Shown here one piece after another: positions 32,831 through 42,411 of a stretch of 64,000 bases of DNA. Positions within the stretch are counted from its first letter, which is position 1. Each line of letters begins with the position of its first letter. A program made the position numbers and the translations under genes. Origin of the DNA: Pseudescherichia vulneris NBRC 102420 (GTDB lineage: Bacteria > Pseudomonadota > Gammaproteobacteria > Enterobacterales > Enterobacteriaceae). Below the pieces are notes generated by a model. That model was not told the origin of the DNA. It searched no databases and saw only the letters and a program-made list of their open reading frames with translations. The DNA is taken from positions 1-64,000 of the forward strand of contig NZ_BBMZ01000009.1 in the NCBI RefSeq assembly GCF_000759795.1, given 5' to 3'.

Positions 32831-32918
32831 TTGATAAATATTGATTTTTATTATTCATGATGAGATAAGCGGCGCCAGGTATTTACTTAAGCCACTTGAT
32901 CACGACGTCATATAAATC

Positions 32919-32938
32919 TACTGTATAAATACACAGTG
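32919..32938 (+). promoter_or_regulatory. LexA box of umuDC
   Basis: TACTGTATAAATACACAGTG agrees with the SOS box (CTG, ten bases, CAG; AT-rich centre), and it is 24 bases before the umuD start chosen here. It implies LexA repression and damage induction of umuDC. Confidence 0.9.
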
Positions 32939-32961
32939 ATTATTATAATAAGGTGACGTCC

Positions 32962-33387
32962 GTGAGTTTAACATTTTATAAGCCCGCTGAGCTGCGCGAA
33001 GTTCTCGCGTTTCCTCTGTTTGGCGATGTCGTGCCGTGCGGTTTTCCCTCCCCGGCGCAGGACTATGTGGAACAGAGTCTCGACCTGAACGAATTAATGA
33101 TCCACCACCCCAACGCGACCTACTTCGTGAAGGCGGCGGGGGATTCGATGATCGACGGCGGCATCAACGATGGCGACCTGCTGGTCGTCGATAGCGCCCG
33201 TACCGCCACCCATGGCGATATTGTTATCGCCGCCGTTGACGGCGAGTTTACCGTTAAAGAGCTTCAGCTTCGTCCCACCGTTCAGCTTAATCCCCGCAAT
33301 CCCCGCTATACGCCCATCCGCATCGGCAGTGAAGAGGCGCTCGAAATCTTCGGCGTCGTGACTCACATAATCAAATTCACGTGCTGA
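32962..33387 (+). CDS. umuD: UmuD, SOS-cleaved subunit of DNA polymerase V
   Basis: The protein has 141 residues from GTG 32962, with AAGGTG eight bases upstream; an in-frame GTG at 32953 is the alternative. The self-cleavage site is Cys26-Gly27 (VPCGFPS), the nucleophile Ser62 (AGDSMIDGG) and the general base Lys99 (GEFTVKEL), all in the usual order. RecA-stimulated cleavage gives UmuD', which joins UmuC to form the translesion polymerase. A LexA box lies upstream, and umuC starts four bases after its stop codon. Confidence 0.96.
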   Translation: MSLTFYKPAELREVLAFPLFGDVVPCGFPSPAQDYVEQSLDLNELMIHHPNATYFVKAAGDSMIDGGINDGDLLVVDSARTATHGDIVIAAVDGEFTVKELQLRPTVQLNPRNPRYTPIRIGSEEALEIFGVVTHIIKFTC

Positions 33388-33390
33388 ATC

Positions 33391-34656
33391 ATGTTCGCCC
33401 TGGTGGATGTGAACGCATTCTATGCCAGCTGTGAAACGGTCTTCCGGCCCGATCTGCAAGGCAAGCCGGTGGTGGTGCTGAGCAATAATGATGGCTGCGT
33501 GATCGCCCTCAGCGCGGAAGCGAAAAGGCTGGGTATTACCATGGGCGCGCCGTTCTTCAAGCAGCGGGATCTGTTTCGCGCCCACCGCGTCACCTGCTTT
33601 AGCAGCAACTATGAGCTGTACGCCGACATGAGCCGCCGCGTCATGGGCACGCTGGAGAGGCTCTGCCCGCGCGTGGACGTCTACTCCATTGATGAGGCGT
33701 TCTGCGATCTCTCCGGGGTGCGTAACTGCCGGGTGCTGGAGGAGTTTGGCCAGGAGATCCGCAACACGCTGTGGCGTGAGACCCACCTGAGAGTCGGGGT
33801 GGGGATTGCGCAGACCAAAACCCTGGCCAAGCTGGCTAACTATGCCGCCAAGCGCTGGCCGCAGCTGGGCGGCGTGGTGGATCTCTCTAACGTTGATCGC
33901 CAGCGGCGGCTGATGGAGCGGCTGCCGGTCGAGGAGGTATGGGGCATTGGGCGACGCCTCGCGAAAGCGCTAGATGCGCACGGGATCAAAACCGTACTGC
34001 AACTCGCCGATAGCGATATCCGCTTTATCCGCAAGCAGTTCAGCGTGGTGATGGAGCGCACGGTGCGGGAGCTGCGGGGCGAGTCCTGCCTGGCGTTCGA
34101 TGAGTTTGTCCCTGCCAGGCAGGAGATCCTTTGCAGCCGCAGCTTTGGCGAGCGCACGGCGGACTATGAAGCGGTCAGGCAGGCCGTCTGCACCTACGCG
34201 TCGCGGGCGGCGGCCAGGCTGCGCGGCCAGCATCAATACTGCCGCGTCATCTCCGCCTTTGTGAAAACCTCACCCTTCGCCGCAGGGGAGCCTTACTACG
34301 GCAACAGCGCGATGGTGAAGCTGCTGACCCCCACGCAGGACAGCCGGGATATTATCCACGCCGCGACACGCTGTCTGGATACCATCTGGCGCGAGGGCCA
34401 TCGCTATCAGAAGGCGGGCGTCATGCTCGGGGATTTCTACAGCCAGGGCGTGGCGCAGCTCGATCTCTTTGACGCTAACGCGCCGCGTCCGGGCAGCGAG
34501 GCGCTGATGGCGGTGCTGGATAAACTCAACGAAAAAAAAGGGCAGGGGACGCTCTATTTTGCCGGGCAGGGGATCCAGCAGACGTGGCAGATGAAGCGCG
34601 AGATGCTCTCGCCGCGCTACACCACCCGATGGTCAGATCTGCCGATTTGCATATAG
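33391..34656 (+). CDS. umuC: UmuC, catalytic subunit of DNA polymerase V
   Basis: This 421-residue Y-family polymerase carries FALVDVNAFYASCETVFRPDLQGKPVVVLSNNDGCVIA (metal Asp6 and steric-gate Tyr11), YSIDEAFCDLSG (the catalytic DE pair), VGVGIAQTKTLAKLANYAAK and GIGRRLAKAL. The C-terminal little finger ends with the SPRYTTRWSDLP tail. Length is that of E. coli UmuC (422). It is complete, in contrast to the 3' scrap at 3947-4018, and forms one SOS operon with umuD. Confidence 0.97.
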   Translation: MFALVDVNAFYASCETVFRPDLQGKPVVVLSNNDGCVIALSAEAKRLGITMGAPFFKQRDLFRAHRVTCFSSNYELYADMSRRVMGTLERLCPRVDVYSIDEAFCDLSGVRNCRVLEEFGQEIRNTLWRETHLRVGVGIAQTKTLAKLANYAAKRWPQLGGVVDLSNVDRQRRLMERLPVEEVWGIGRRLAKALDAHGIKTVLQLADSDIRFIRKQFSVVMERTVRELRGESCLAFDEFVPARQEILCSRSFGERTADYEAVRQAVCTYASRAAARLRGQHQYCRVISAFVKTSPFAAGEPYYGNSAMVKLLTPTQDSRDIIHAATRCLDTIWREGHRYQKAGVMLGDFYSQGVAQLDLFDANAPRPGSEALMAVLDKLNEKKGQGTLYFAGQGIQQTWQMKREMLSPRYTTRWSDLPICI

Positions 34657-34724
34657 ACAAGCGTTAAGGCCAGGTAATGCGTTAAGATTGTCGAAAGAGA
34701 GAAAAGCTAAGGTGTGGAGCAGGT

Positions 34725-35675
34725 ATGGAAGGTAAGAAACTCACTCTGAATGATATAGCAAAACTGAGTGGCGTAAGTAAATCCACGGTTTCACTTGTCA
34801 TCAATAACAGCCCAAAAGTCAAAAAATCCACGCTTGACCACGTCCAGTCCGTTATCCGACAGTATGGTTTTACGCCTTCAAAAGCCGCGCAGTCTCTCCG
34901 CGCCCAGCGTGAAAAAATCATCGGTATCATTGTGACACGCCTCGATTCGGCCTCAGAGAACCAGGCCGTGCAGACCATTTTGCCTCACGTTTATCAGCAC
35001 GGATATGATGCGCTGATTATGGAAACGCTGCTACAACCGGAACGTCTTGAAGAACACCTGAAAGTACTGGAAAACCGTCAGGTTGAAGGCGTCATTATTT
35101 TTGGTTTTACCGGGATCGCCAGCACCATGCTCAGACAGTGGAAAGACAGAGTGGTACTTATCGAAAGCGAACTCTCTGGCTTTCCCCGAGTTCGTTATGA
35201 TGGTGCTGGCGCGGTGCGAATGCTGATGCAGCGTATGGTGCACAACGGTGCTGAAAACGTGAGTTTTATTGGCGTCGCGGAGAAAGATAAAACCACAGGC
35301 AGCGAACGTTACCAGGCTTATCTGCAGGGATGTGAACAGTTCGGTTTTATTCCCCGCGCAGCATTGGGAAATTTAACCTATCAGAGCGGCTATCAACTGG
35401 CGGCGGAGATCGTGAATGCAGAAACGCGGGCACTGATCTGTGCGACGGATACCATCGCCCTCGGCGCGATCAAATTTATACGTGAAAAGAATTTTAATAT
35501 TGAGATAGGCAGTATCGGGAGCATTCCGCTGCTGAGCTTTTTATTTCCAGAGGTCATTTCAGTCAGGCTGGGCTATCCGGATGCGGGTCGCGAGGCCATA
35601 CAGCTCCTGATCGCCCTGTTAAACGGGAATGTCGAAAAGAAAAAAATTGTTATTCCCTGTCAGTTTGTTGCCTAG
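34725..35675 (+). CDS. treR: TreR, trehalose operon repressor
   Basis: This 316-residue LacI-family repressor has the helix-turn-helix LTLNDIAKLSGVSKSTVSLVINNSPKVKKST at residues 6-36, and then the hinge and periplasmic-binding-protein-like core. The HTH sequence and the short C-terminus agree with TreR, which binds trehalose-6-phosphate. The tre genes lie directly downstream and converge on it, and both carry a GGAACGTTC(C/T) site upstream, as a TreR regulon should. In E. coli treR and treBC are codirectional, so the local order differs here. Confidence 0.9.
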   Translation: MEGKKLTLNDIAKLSGVSKSTVSLVINNSPKVKKSTLDHVQSVIRQYGFTPSKAAQSLRAQREKIIGIIVTRLDSASENQAVQTILPHVYQHGYDALIMETLLQPERLEEHLKVLENRQVEGVIIFGFTGIASTMLRQWKDRVVLIESELSGFPRVRYDGAGAVRMLMQRMVHNGAENVSFIGVAEKDKTTGSERYQAYLQGCEQFGFIPRAALGNLTYQSGYQLAAEIVNAETRALICATDTIALGAIKFIREKNFNIEIGSIGSIPLLSFLFPEVISVRLGYPDAGREAIQLLIALLNGNVEKKKIVIPCQFVA

Positions 35676-35688
35676 TGAACGTAATGAT

Positions 35689-35720
35689 TGCCGACGCGTA
35701 TCATCAAATAGACGTCGGCA
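35689..35720. terminator. Hairpin between convergent treR and treC
   Basis: TGCCGACG (35689-35696) and CGTCGGCA (35713-35720) form an 8-bp stem with a 16-base loop midway between the two stop codons. It may end transcription from both sides. Confidence 0.55.
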
Positions 35721-35740
35721 TCACGCTTTGCGAGAGTCGG

Positions 35741-37393
35741 TTATTTCATCCACCACATGCATTCATAAGGACGCAGCGAATGTACACTATTCTGCGCGTC
35801 GTCATAATTACCGTACAGTAGACGCCAGCGTTCTTCCTCACCAAAGTAATCGTCAATAGAGACTGTATCCGGTGTAAGATTCGCCAACACTAGCAGGCTA
35901 TTATCACCATCTTCTCGTTTGTAGCACCAGATGCTCTCACTCAGCGGATCCATATCGGTATAGTCGCCAAGGGTCAAGACGGGCAGGCTTTTTCGCAGCT
36001 CAATGAGACGGCGATAGGTGTTCAGGACTGAATGCGCATTCAGCCGTTCCTGCTCAACGTTAATGACATCATAGTTATCGGCTACGTCAATCCAGCTTTT
36101 GCCGCTGGTGAAGCCTGCGTTAATGCTATTGTCCCATTGCACAGGCGTTCTACTGTTATCACGCGATTTTTTCTCCAGGATCGCCAGAACGTGTTCCTGA
36201 GAGATGCCCGCTGTAATCAGCGATTGATAAATATTCAGGCTCTCTACATCGCGATATTGATCGATATGCTTAAAATGCGGATCGGTCATCCCGATCTCTT
36301 CACCCTGAAAAATATAAGGCGTGCCCTGCATGCCGTGTAATACCATCGCCAGCATTTTTGCAGAAACCTCACGCAGGGGGCCATCGTCACCCAGGCGGGA
36401 GACGATGCGTGGCTGATCGTGATTACACCAGAAGAGTGCATTCCATGCCAGACCATGCATGCCGCACTGCCATTCTGAGAATATCTTTTTCAGATGAACG
36501 CGATCCGGTGTACCGCGGTTCCACTTTTTGCCCTCATCATAATCTATTTTGAGATGGTGAAAATTAAAGGTCATCGAGAGCTCTTTGCCATCCAGCCGTG
36601 CATAACGCTGGCAGTGAGCCAGCTGAGTGGATGACATTTCGCCGACCGTCATTAACCCGCGGGGTTGAAAAACATCCCGGCTCATCTCTTCCAGAAAATC
36701 ATGAATGGCGGGACCGTCGGTATAGTAGCGACGCCCATCCCCGTCGTGATCGTCCGGGAGATCGGGATGCTTCGACACCAGGTTAATGACATCCAGCCGC
36801 AGCCCGTCGATCCCTTTATCCGCCCAGAAGTGACACACCGCTTTTAGCGCGTTACGCACGTCCGGATTCTCCCAGTTGAGATCGGCCTGTTCAGGGGAAA
36901 AAGAGTGCAGATAGTATTGCTGGCTCTCTTCATGCCACTGCCACGCGCTGCCGCCAAACTTTGAATGCCAGTTATTAGGCGGCAGGGCGCCTTTACCATC
37001 GCGCCAGATATAAAAATTGCGCCATGGGCTTAAACGATTGCTGGCAGCCGATTTGAACCAGGCATGCTGCGTTGAGGTATGGTTAAACACCATATCCATG
37101 ATCACTTTTATCTGACGCTCATGGGCGGCCGCAATCAGATTTTCGAAATCTTCCATGGTGCCGAACAGAGGATCGATATCGTAATAGTCCGCAACGTCAT
37201 AGCCATTGTCTACCTGGGGCGATGAGTAGATGGGCGTCAGCCAGATGGCGCTGACGCCCAGCCACTGCAGATAATCCAGTCGACGGGTGATACCATTGAT
37301 ATCACCCATGCCGTTTCCTGTACTGTCCTGAAAACTGCGTGGGTAGATCTGGTAGATAACGCCGTTCTGCCACCAGTGGATATTATTTTTCAC
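35741..37393 (-). CDS. treC: Trehalose-6-phosphate hydrolase TreC
   Basis: The protein has 550 residues from GTG 37393, preceded by GAGGGA and followed by KNNIHWWQNGVIYQIYPRSFQDS; earlier in-frame codons do not look like protein start. GH13 marks are DMVFNHTS, the nucleophile Asp in GIDGLRLDVINLVSKHPD, the acid Glu in MTVGEMSSTQ, and the third Asp in FWCNHDQPR. It splits cytosolic trehalose-6-phosphate into glucose and glucose-6-phosphate. The gene follows treB by 16 bases and is in the same operon. Confidence 0.95.
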   Translation of the reverse strand: MKNNIHWWQNGVIYQIYPRSFQDSTGNGMGDINGITRRLDYLQWLGVSAIWLTPIYSSPQVDNGYDVADYYDIDPLFGTMEDFENLIAAAHERQIKVIMDMVFNHTSTQHAWFKSAASNRLSPWRNFYIWRDGKGALPPNNWHSKFGGSAWQWHEESQQYYLHSFSPEQADLNWENPDVRNALKAVCHFWADKGIDGLRLDVINLVSKHPDLPDDHDGDGRRYYTDGPAIHDFLEEMSRDVFQPRGLMTVGEMSSTQLAHCQRYARLDGKELSMTFNFHHLKIDYDEGKKWNRGTPDRVHLKKIFSEWQCGMHGLAWNALFWCNHDQPRIVSRLGDDGPLREVSAKMLAMVLHGMQGTPYIFQGEEIGMTDPHFKHIDQYRDVESLNIYQSLITAGISQEHVLAILEKKSRDNSRTPVQWDNSINAGFTSGKSWIDVADNYDVINVEQERLNAHSVLNTYRRLIELRKSLPVLTLGDYTDMDPLSESIWCYKREDGDNSLLVLANLTPDTVSIDDYFGEEERWRLLYGNYDDAQNSVHSLRPYECMWWMK

Positions 37394-37409
37394 GAGTTTT
37401 TCCCTCTCT

Positions 37410-38831
37410 CTAAACAACCAGCAGCTTGCCTGAAGCCTGTTTTCTTTTGTAAATCGCGATGGTCAGCACCAGTGGGATGACAATGGCAACCATCATTGCC
37501 GCGCCGAAGACAGACCAGTAACGCGTTTGTATTGAGAGGATCGCCGGTAAACCACCGACGCCGATGCCACTGGCGGTCACGCTGAAGAGACCACAAACCA
37601 GACCGGCGCAGCCGGATCCCACCATGCCGCACAGCATCGGGAAGCGATATTTCATGTTAATACCATACATCGCGGGCTCGGTGACGCCGAGGTAGGCGGA
37701 GATGGCGGCAGGAACGGAAATTTCACGCTCGTTTGTTTTTTTACTGATTAATATGATGCCAAGTACGGCAGAGGCCTGCGCCATATTCGAGAGGGCAATG
37801 ATCGGCCAGACCGGTGTACCACCCATGTTCTGGATAAGCTGTAGGTCGATTGCCAGCGTAGTCTGATGTACGCCGGTGATCACGAGCGGAGCATAAAGGA
37901 AACCAAACAGCGCTGAACCGACAGGTGCGAAAGGACCTGTCATCAAATGGCTGACGCCCCATGCGATACCATCGCCGATAATTCGGCCAAAGGGTCCGAT
38001 AAGGGTATGGGCCAGGAAAACAGCAACAATCAGCGACACTACCGGCACAATCACAAGTGAAAGATAGTCGGGCACAATGCGCTTAAGATTGATTTCCAGC
38101 CACGCCAGCGCCATGGCTGCCAGTACAGAGGGGATCACCTGTGACTGATAGCCTACTTTTTCAATGGTAAACAGGCCAAAATTCCATATATCAGGCACCT
38201 GCTGTCCCAGCATGTAAGCATTCATCAACTGCGGCGAGACCAGGGTGATGCCGAGTACGATACCGAGTATCGGCGTACCCCCCATTTTTCTCATCACTGA
38301 CCAGCAAATACCTACCGGGATGTAAAAGAATATCGCCTCGCCAATCAACCACAGGAAATCGTAGATATTTTTCCACACCGCTGATGCATTAATGAGGGGT
38401 TCATTGTTATGTAATGGCAGATCGCCGATGACGTTACGAAAGCCTAAAATCAAACCACCGCTGACCAGGGCTGGCAGCAGAGGAAAGAATATTTCGGCCA
38501 GGTGAGAGATCAGACTTTCGTGCCATTTCATATTTTGACGGGCAACGCGTTTAGCGCTTTCTTTATCCATGCCGCTCATTTGCGTTTGTTTCAGCAGCAC
38601 CTGATACCAGTCACCGACGTCGGTGCCGATTACCACCTGAAACTGCCCGGCATTCGTGAAGCAGCCCTTAACCATGGGCAGCGCTTCAATCTCTTTCGGC
38701 TGCGCTTTTGATGCATCGTTCAGAACGAAGCGCAGCCGGGTGATGCAGTGGGTTACCGCTGCAATATTTTCAACGCCGCCAACAAGAAATATGAGTTTAT
38801 CAACATCTTGGGTGTTTGCTTTCTTAGCCAT
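37410..38831 (-). CDS. treB: Trehalose PTS permease, EIIBC (TreB)
   Basis: The protein has 473 residues from ATG 38831. The N-terminal EIIB domain contains the phosphocysteine in VTHCITRLRFVLND, followed by the EIIC membrane domain (FFPLLPALVSGGLILGFRNVIGDLP, GGTPILGIVLGITLVSPQLMNAYMLGQQ, APLVITGVHQTTLAIDLQLIQ). No EIIA domain is present, so Crr (EIIA-Glc) is needed. The protein matches E. coli TreB throughout but with many substitutions, and the N-terminus differs (MAKKANTQDVDK). It takes up trehalose as trehalose-6-phosphate for TreC. A TreR-like operator lies 77 bases upstream. Confidence 0.95.
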   Translation of the reverse strand: MAKKANTQDVDKLIFLVGGVENIAAVTHCITRLRFVLNDASKAQPKEIEALPMVKGCFTNAGQFQVVIGTDVGDWYQVLLKQTQMSGMDKESAKRVARQNMKWHESLISHLAEIFFPLLPALVSGGLILGFRNVIGDLPLHNNEPLINASAVWKNIYDFLWLIGEAIFFYIPVGICWSVMRKMGGTPILGIVLGITLVSPQLMNAYMLGQQVPDIWNFGLFTIEKVGYQSQVIPSVLAAMALAWLEINLKRIVPDYLSLVIVPVVSLIVAVFLAHTLIGPFGRIIGDGIAWGVSHLMTGPFAPVGSALFGFLYAPLVITGVHQTTLAIDLQLIQNMGGTPVWPIIALSNMAQASAVLGIILISKKTNEREISVPAAISAYLGVTEPAMYGINMKYRFPMLCGMVGSGCAGLVCGLFSVTASGIGVGGLPAILSIQTRYWSVFGAAMMVAIVIPLVLTIAIYKRKQASGKLLVV

Positions 38832-38907
38832 AGTTAATGTCCAACACATTAGTAAGATGGTTTTAAGTGGTGCTCATCTTAGTGAGGAGTCATTTTTTGC
38901 GTAAGTA

Positions 38908-38917
38908 GGAACGTTCC
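38908..38917. promoter_or_regulatory. TreR-like operator upstream of treBC
   Basis: The perfect palindrome GGAACGTTCC lies in the 168-base gap between the trehalase gene and treB, 77 bases upstream of the treB start. The same core is found upstream of the trehalase gene (40714-40723). It is assigned to TreR by context. Confidence 0.75.
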
Positions 38918-38999
38918 AATTATCGAGCGAGATCACACTATATTTCTTGTTTCTTAACGTAAACCTGGTTAAAAGCGGCAGGCTAACGCGCTGTGCTAT

Positions 39000-40619
39000 T
39001 TAATTGCTGTATCTCATTAAGAGCTGATAGGTAACGCCATTAGTCCAGGCGAAACCATCCTGTAAAGGATATTCACCCCCTCCGCCAGGAAGGCTTTCTT
39101 TATTCGTTATGTCATATTTTTCAACCAGTTTGTGGTGTTTTTGATAAAACTGGTCAACCGTGTGTATCCAGTTAGTCGCTATTTCGCGGGCCAGATCTTT
39201 CTCGCCATAATTTTCAAAGCCAATCACTGCCATCCACTGTAGAGGGGCCCAGGCATTGGGTTTATCCCATTGCTCTCCGGTATCTAAAGTGGTACTAAGA
39301 ACTCCTCCCGGGGTGAGCAGAAGGTCTCTTACAGCCTGCGCTGAGGAGTATGCTTTTTTTTCTGAACTCATTTTAACGTAAAAGGGCGTCAGAGAAGCCG
39401 CTGAGAATGCGCCAAAACATTTATTCTCCCAGTCATAATCACGATATACCCCGGAGGCGTTATCCCACAGATGCTTGTTGATGGCTTTTTTACGTCTGAG
39501 ATAGAGCGATCTAAACTCTTTTGACTGATTGGTTTTCCCCGTTCTCAATAAAATGTCAGAAATTTTTCTTTCGAGATTGAACAGAAACGCATTTAAATCT
39601 ATGGGGATAAATGCGGTGGTTCGTATGCTACTGAGTTTGTTACTTTCATCCAGCCAGCGCGATGAAAAATCCCAGCCTGAAGCTGCACCAGATCGTAGAT
39701 CACGATAAACCTGTCTGTGTTCACGCCCGCTGAGGTTAGCCGTTTCAATATCTTCGGCCCATGACTCATCCCGTGGGCTGTCCCTCTCATCCCAATAGCG
39801 ATTAAGTATCGAACCATCATCCAGAGCGACAACATGCCGCAGAGCCTGGCCGGGCACTATTTTGTTACTGCCTTCCATCCAAAAACTGTACTCTCTTAGC
39901 AGCTGCTCAATGTAGTCATCAGCATTGGCGAGCCCCTTTTCCTCTATCAGCTCCAGCATCAGCGAAAAAACAGGCGGGTGAGAGCGGCTAAGAAAATACG
40001 TTCTGTTCCCATTGGGAATATGTCCGTACTGATCTATTAGCCATGCAAAGTTATCGGTCATATCTTTCAATAAGTCAGGGCGACCGCTATCAACGAATCC
40101 AAGCATAGCGAAGTACGAATCCCAGTAGAAAGTCTCACCAAAACGACCCCCTGGCACGATGTACGGGTAGGGGAGGTCCAGCAGTGAGGAGTACTCATTT
40201 TTTACCGAAACCTTGGTGAGTATGGGCCAGAGATCTTCAATATGTTTTTGTAAGGACTTCGGGCTCTCTGAAACATAGTTGCTTTCGTTCACATAGGGAA
40301 TGTAAAAGTTTTCATGAACGAACAATGCCAGGTTAAAATCAGGAAGGGATGATTTCTCCCGATATTGCTCTAAAATAAGCTGGGGTGCTATTTTTGCCGT
40401 GCAGTCAGCAAATGTTTTACCATCTGGGAACACTCTACCCAGTTGTACTGCGTGAAATAACTCCTGATACAGATCGGCCGGGGTCATGACGGGGTTTAGA
40501 TAGTCCAGGGCAGAGAAGTGATAATATAAAGTCAACCAGTTCTCTCTGTGGTTATCATTTAAAAACTGCTGTATGGTTTTGCTGTATCTTACTTTTGTAT
40601 CCGTGTTTACAGTAATCAT
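39000..40619 (-). CDS. Cytosolic-type trehalase (GH37, TreF-like)
   Basis: The protein has 539 residues from ATG 40619 (MITVNTDTKVRYS); the frame is open 20 codons further but they lack a signal peptide or good ribosome binding site. Both trehalase signatures are present: PGGRFGETFYWDSYF near residue 155 and QWDKPNAWAPLQWM later. ASGWDFSSRW and GGGGEYPLQDGFAWTNGV hold the catalytic Asp and Glu. With no signal peptide it should hydrolyse trehalose in the cytosol. It is one of the more AT-rich backbone-strand genes here and differs from E. coli TreF in many positions. It is next to treBC, with its own TreR-like operator. Confidence 0.92.
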   Translation of the reverse strand: MITVNTDTKVRYSKTIQQFLNDNHRENWLTLYYHFSALDYLNPVMTPADLYQELFHAVQLGRVFPDGKTFADCTAKIAPQLILEQYREKSSLPDFNLALFVHENFYIPYVNESNYVSESPKSLQKHIEDLWPILTKVSVKNEYSSLLDLPYPYIVPGGRFGETFYWDSYFAMLGFVDSGRPDLLKDMTDNFAWLIDQYGHIPNGNRTYFLSRSHPPVFSLMLELIEEKGLANADDYIEQLLREYSFWMEGSNKIVPGQALRHVVALDDGSILNRYWDERDSPRDESWAEDIETANLSGREHRQVYRDLRSGAASGWDFSSRWLDESNKLSSIRTTAFIPIDLNAFLFNLERKISDILLRTGKTNQSKEFRSLYLRRKKAINKHLWDNASGVYRDYDWENKCFGAFSAASLTPFYVKMSSEKKAYSSAQAVRDLLLTPGGVLSTTLDTGEQWDKPNAWAPLQWMAVIGFENYGEKDLAREIATNWIHTVDQFYQKHHKLVEKYDITNKESLPGGGGEYPLQDGFAWTNGVTYQLLMRYSN

Positions 40620-40713
40620 ATAAGCCTTTTTCCAACATATATCATGTAATAAGACGATAGAATAAAAACCTGTCATCATTTTGTCTAAACTCTAGCATTT
40701 AAAAGGCAAAATT

Positions 40714-40723
40714 GGAACGTTCT
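40714..40723. promoter_or_regulatory. TreR-like operator upstream of the trehalase gene
   Basis: GGAACGTTCT lies in AATTGGAACGTTC, the same 13 bases as in the treB site read on its coding strand. It is 95 bases before the trehalase start. The rest of the 40620-40947 gap holds no gene; it has a large hairpin at 40898-40926. Confidence 0.7.
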
Positions 40724-40897
40724 TATTGAGGTCGCAAGGGAGGAGGTAAGCCCTGGATTTTTTATAATTAAATTAATAATTTCAATAGGTTAAAATGACG
40801 GTGCACTCTGTTTTGGCAGGGGTGTTCTGGATAAGCTGAAAAAAAACGTGAGCAAGGGTTATGGCAGGCATTGCAGATAGAGTGTGAGGGCTCTCGT

Positions 40898-40926
40898 CAC
40901 GCCACCGGTCACTGACCGATGGCGTG
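40898..40926. terminator. Large hairpin downstream of yrbL-like gene
   Basis: CACGCCAcCGGTCA and TGACCGaTGGCGTG form a 14-bp arm pair with a single mismatch and a one-base loop, 22 bases past the stop of the leftward YrbL-like gene. It is a near-perfect snapback and has no T-run. Confidence 0.55.
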
Positions 40927-40947
40927 CAGGACTCCTGATGCGGAGCA

Positions 40948-41529
40948 TTAGGCCTGTTGCAGCCTGTTCAAATCTCTGAGCATTCGCTTAAGGCATTTAA
41001 GCTTATTTTTATCGCGAATAACCCCTGACAGCTTGCTGAGTTGAAAAAGCGTTTTGTCACCGAAACCATCAATGACCTTGAAACGATACTCCTGCCGTGC
41101 GCTGTCCCAGGCGTAAACGATGTTTTTACAATGCAGGGAGTTAATGATGACGCTGGTCGTGACAAACCAGTCAAAAAAAACGTTCAGCTTTTGAAGTTTA
41201 TTGGCGTCAAGCTCTTTGTTTAGCGCAAGCTGATAAAGCGTTGACGCGATAGCGCTATGCTCATCGCACTCTTTCACAATGACTTGCCCTACGCCTCTGT
41301 TGGTCTCCACAAGGCCTTCAATCTTTTGAATATAGAGCGAGTCCGTTGAGGTTTTCGGCTTGCACTCTTTGACATCCCGATAGATTTCACGCAGTTTACT
41401 TTTGTATTTTGCAATACCGGGAATAACCACTTTAATCAGCAGCTGACTATCGTGTGGATGCTGGAAGACGTAGCGATCGTTACCTTTTGCCAGTAAATCT
41501 TCATCGGTCAATACAAGGCCATGCTTCAT
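40948..41529 (-). CDS. YrbL family (PhoP regulatory network) protein
   Basis: This 193-residue protein is of the PhoP_reg/YrbL family, which has a kinase-like fold. Visible features: GNDRYVFQHPHDSQLLIKVV at the N-terminus (in the place of the ATP-lysine strand), KTSTDSLYIQKIEGLVETNRGVGQVIV, NSLHCKNIVYAW (in the place of the catalytic loop, without the HxD Asp) and FKVIDGFGDKTLFQL in the place of DFG, where the motif IDGFG keeps an Asp. E. coli YrbL is controlled by PhoP/Mg and its biochemical role is unknown. It is a single gene with an AT-rich upstream region. Confidence 0.88.
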   Translation of the reverse strand: MKHGLVLTDEDLLAKGNDRYVFQHPHDSQLLIKVVIPGIAKYKSKLREIYRDVKECKPKTSTDSLYIQKIEGLVETNRGVGQVIVKECDEHSAIASTLYQLALNKELDANKLQKLNVFFDWFVTTSVIINSLHCKNIVYAWDSARQEYRFKVIDGFGDKTLFQLSKLSGVIRDKNKLKCLKRMLRDLNRLQQA

Positions 41530-41748
41530 GATAGTTTTTGACTCTTACCCTTGGGGAAATGGAAATGCCTAACGATCATGTGTCGACAATTTCTATACGT
41601 TTACAAAACAATACATTCCCTAATATCAACAATTGATATACGAACTTCACATTTGCTCAATAAGCAATCACTTCGGTGAGATTTGAACGAAGGTATGTTT
41701 AAATAGCGAGACGGAAATCAGTTTTAAGCTGTATCAGAAGGAAACGTT

Positions 41749-42198
41749 ATGCGTACTCGCCCAGCATCCCGGTTAATCATTCTTTCACCTGAAAATGATG
41801 TGTTACTGTTTAATTTTTCTCATAAAAATGACGCCTTAAGCGGCATGTCATACTGGGCGACGCCCGGCGGTGGGCTTGAATTGAACGAATCCTTTGAACA
41901 GGCCGCACTACGGGAGTTGCAGGAAGAGACCGGGTTAAAAAGAGATTCGGCTGGAGCGACGGCGGCATCCCGAACCTTCCCCATGCAGCTGCCTGATGGG
42001 GAGACAGTTCTTGCCGAAGAGCGTTTCTTTATAATCCATACGGAAAAAACAGATATCGACTGCTCGGGATGGAGTGATAATGAAAAGAGCGTCATTCAAA
42101 ATTATCACTGGTGGACATTAGAAGAGCTTAGAGATACTAATCAAACTATTTTTCCCCACGATTTAATTATCGACATACTCTGCAGAGCTCTGGACTAA
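41749..42198 (+). CDS. Nudix hydrolase
   Basis: This 149-residue protein contains the Nudix box GGGLELNESFEQAALRELQEETGL (about residues 41-64) with all the conserved Glu residues for Mg binding. SRLIILSPENDVLLFNF before it and WWTLEELRDTN after it are typical. It hydrolyses a nucleoside-diphosphate-linked substrate that cannot be named from the sequence. GAAGGAAACGTT precedes the start. It stands alone. Confidence 0.92.
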   Translation: MRTRPASRLIILSPENDVLLFNFSHKNDALSGMSYWATPGGGLELNESFEQAALRELQEETGLKRDSAGATAASRTFPMQLPDGETVLAEERFFIIHTEKTDIDCSGWSDNEKSVIQNYHWWTLEELRDTNQTIFPHDLIIDILCRALD

Positions 42199-42411
42199 CC
42201 TTTTGAATAAACTATAAGACGCCTGATGCCGGATAGGTAAAACCGCTAGTACATTACTATCCGCTTCTGCTTGCCTCGTTCCTCTCCTGACAAGGCCTCT
42301 CAACCCGTGCAGTCAACTCTAAATATGGTGGTAGTGCTCCCAGGCTATATCGCGTTAGTTTACCTGTATCTAAAGGACCACAAATAAGAAGCTCTTACGC
42401 AGGAAAAAACG

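Noticed and set aside
40948-41529. Active protein kinase for the YrbL-like gene
   Set aside because: The fold is kinase-like, but the catalytic HxD motif is not present (LHCKN), so I describe it by family only.
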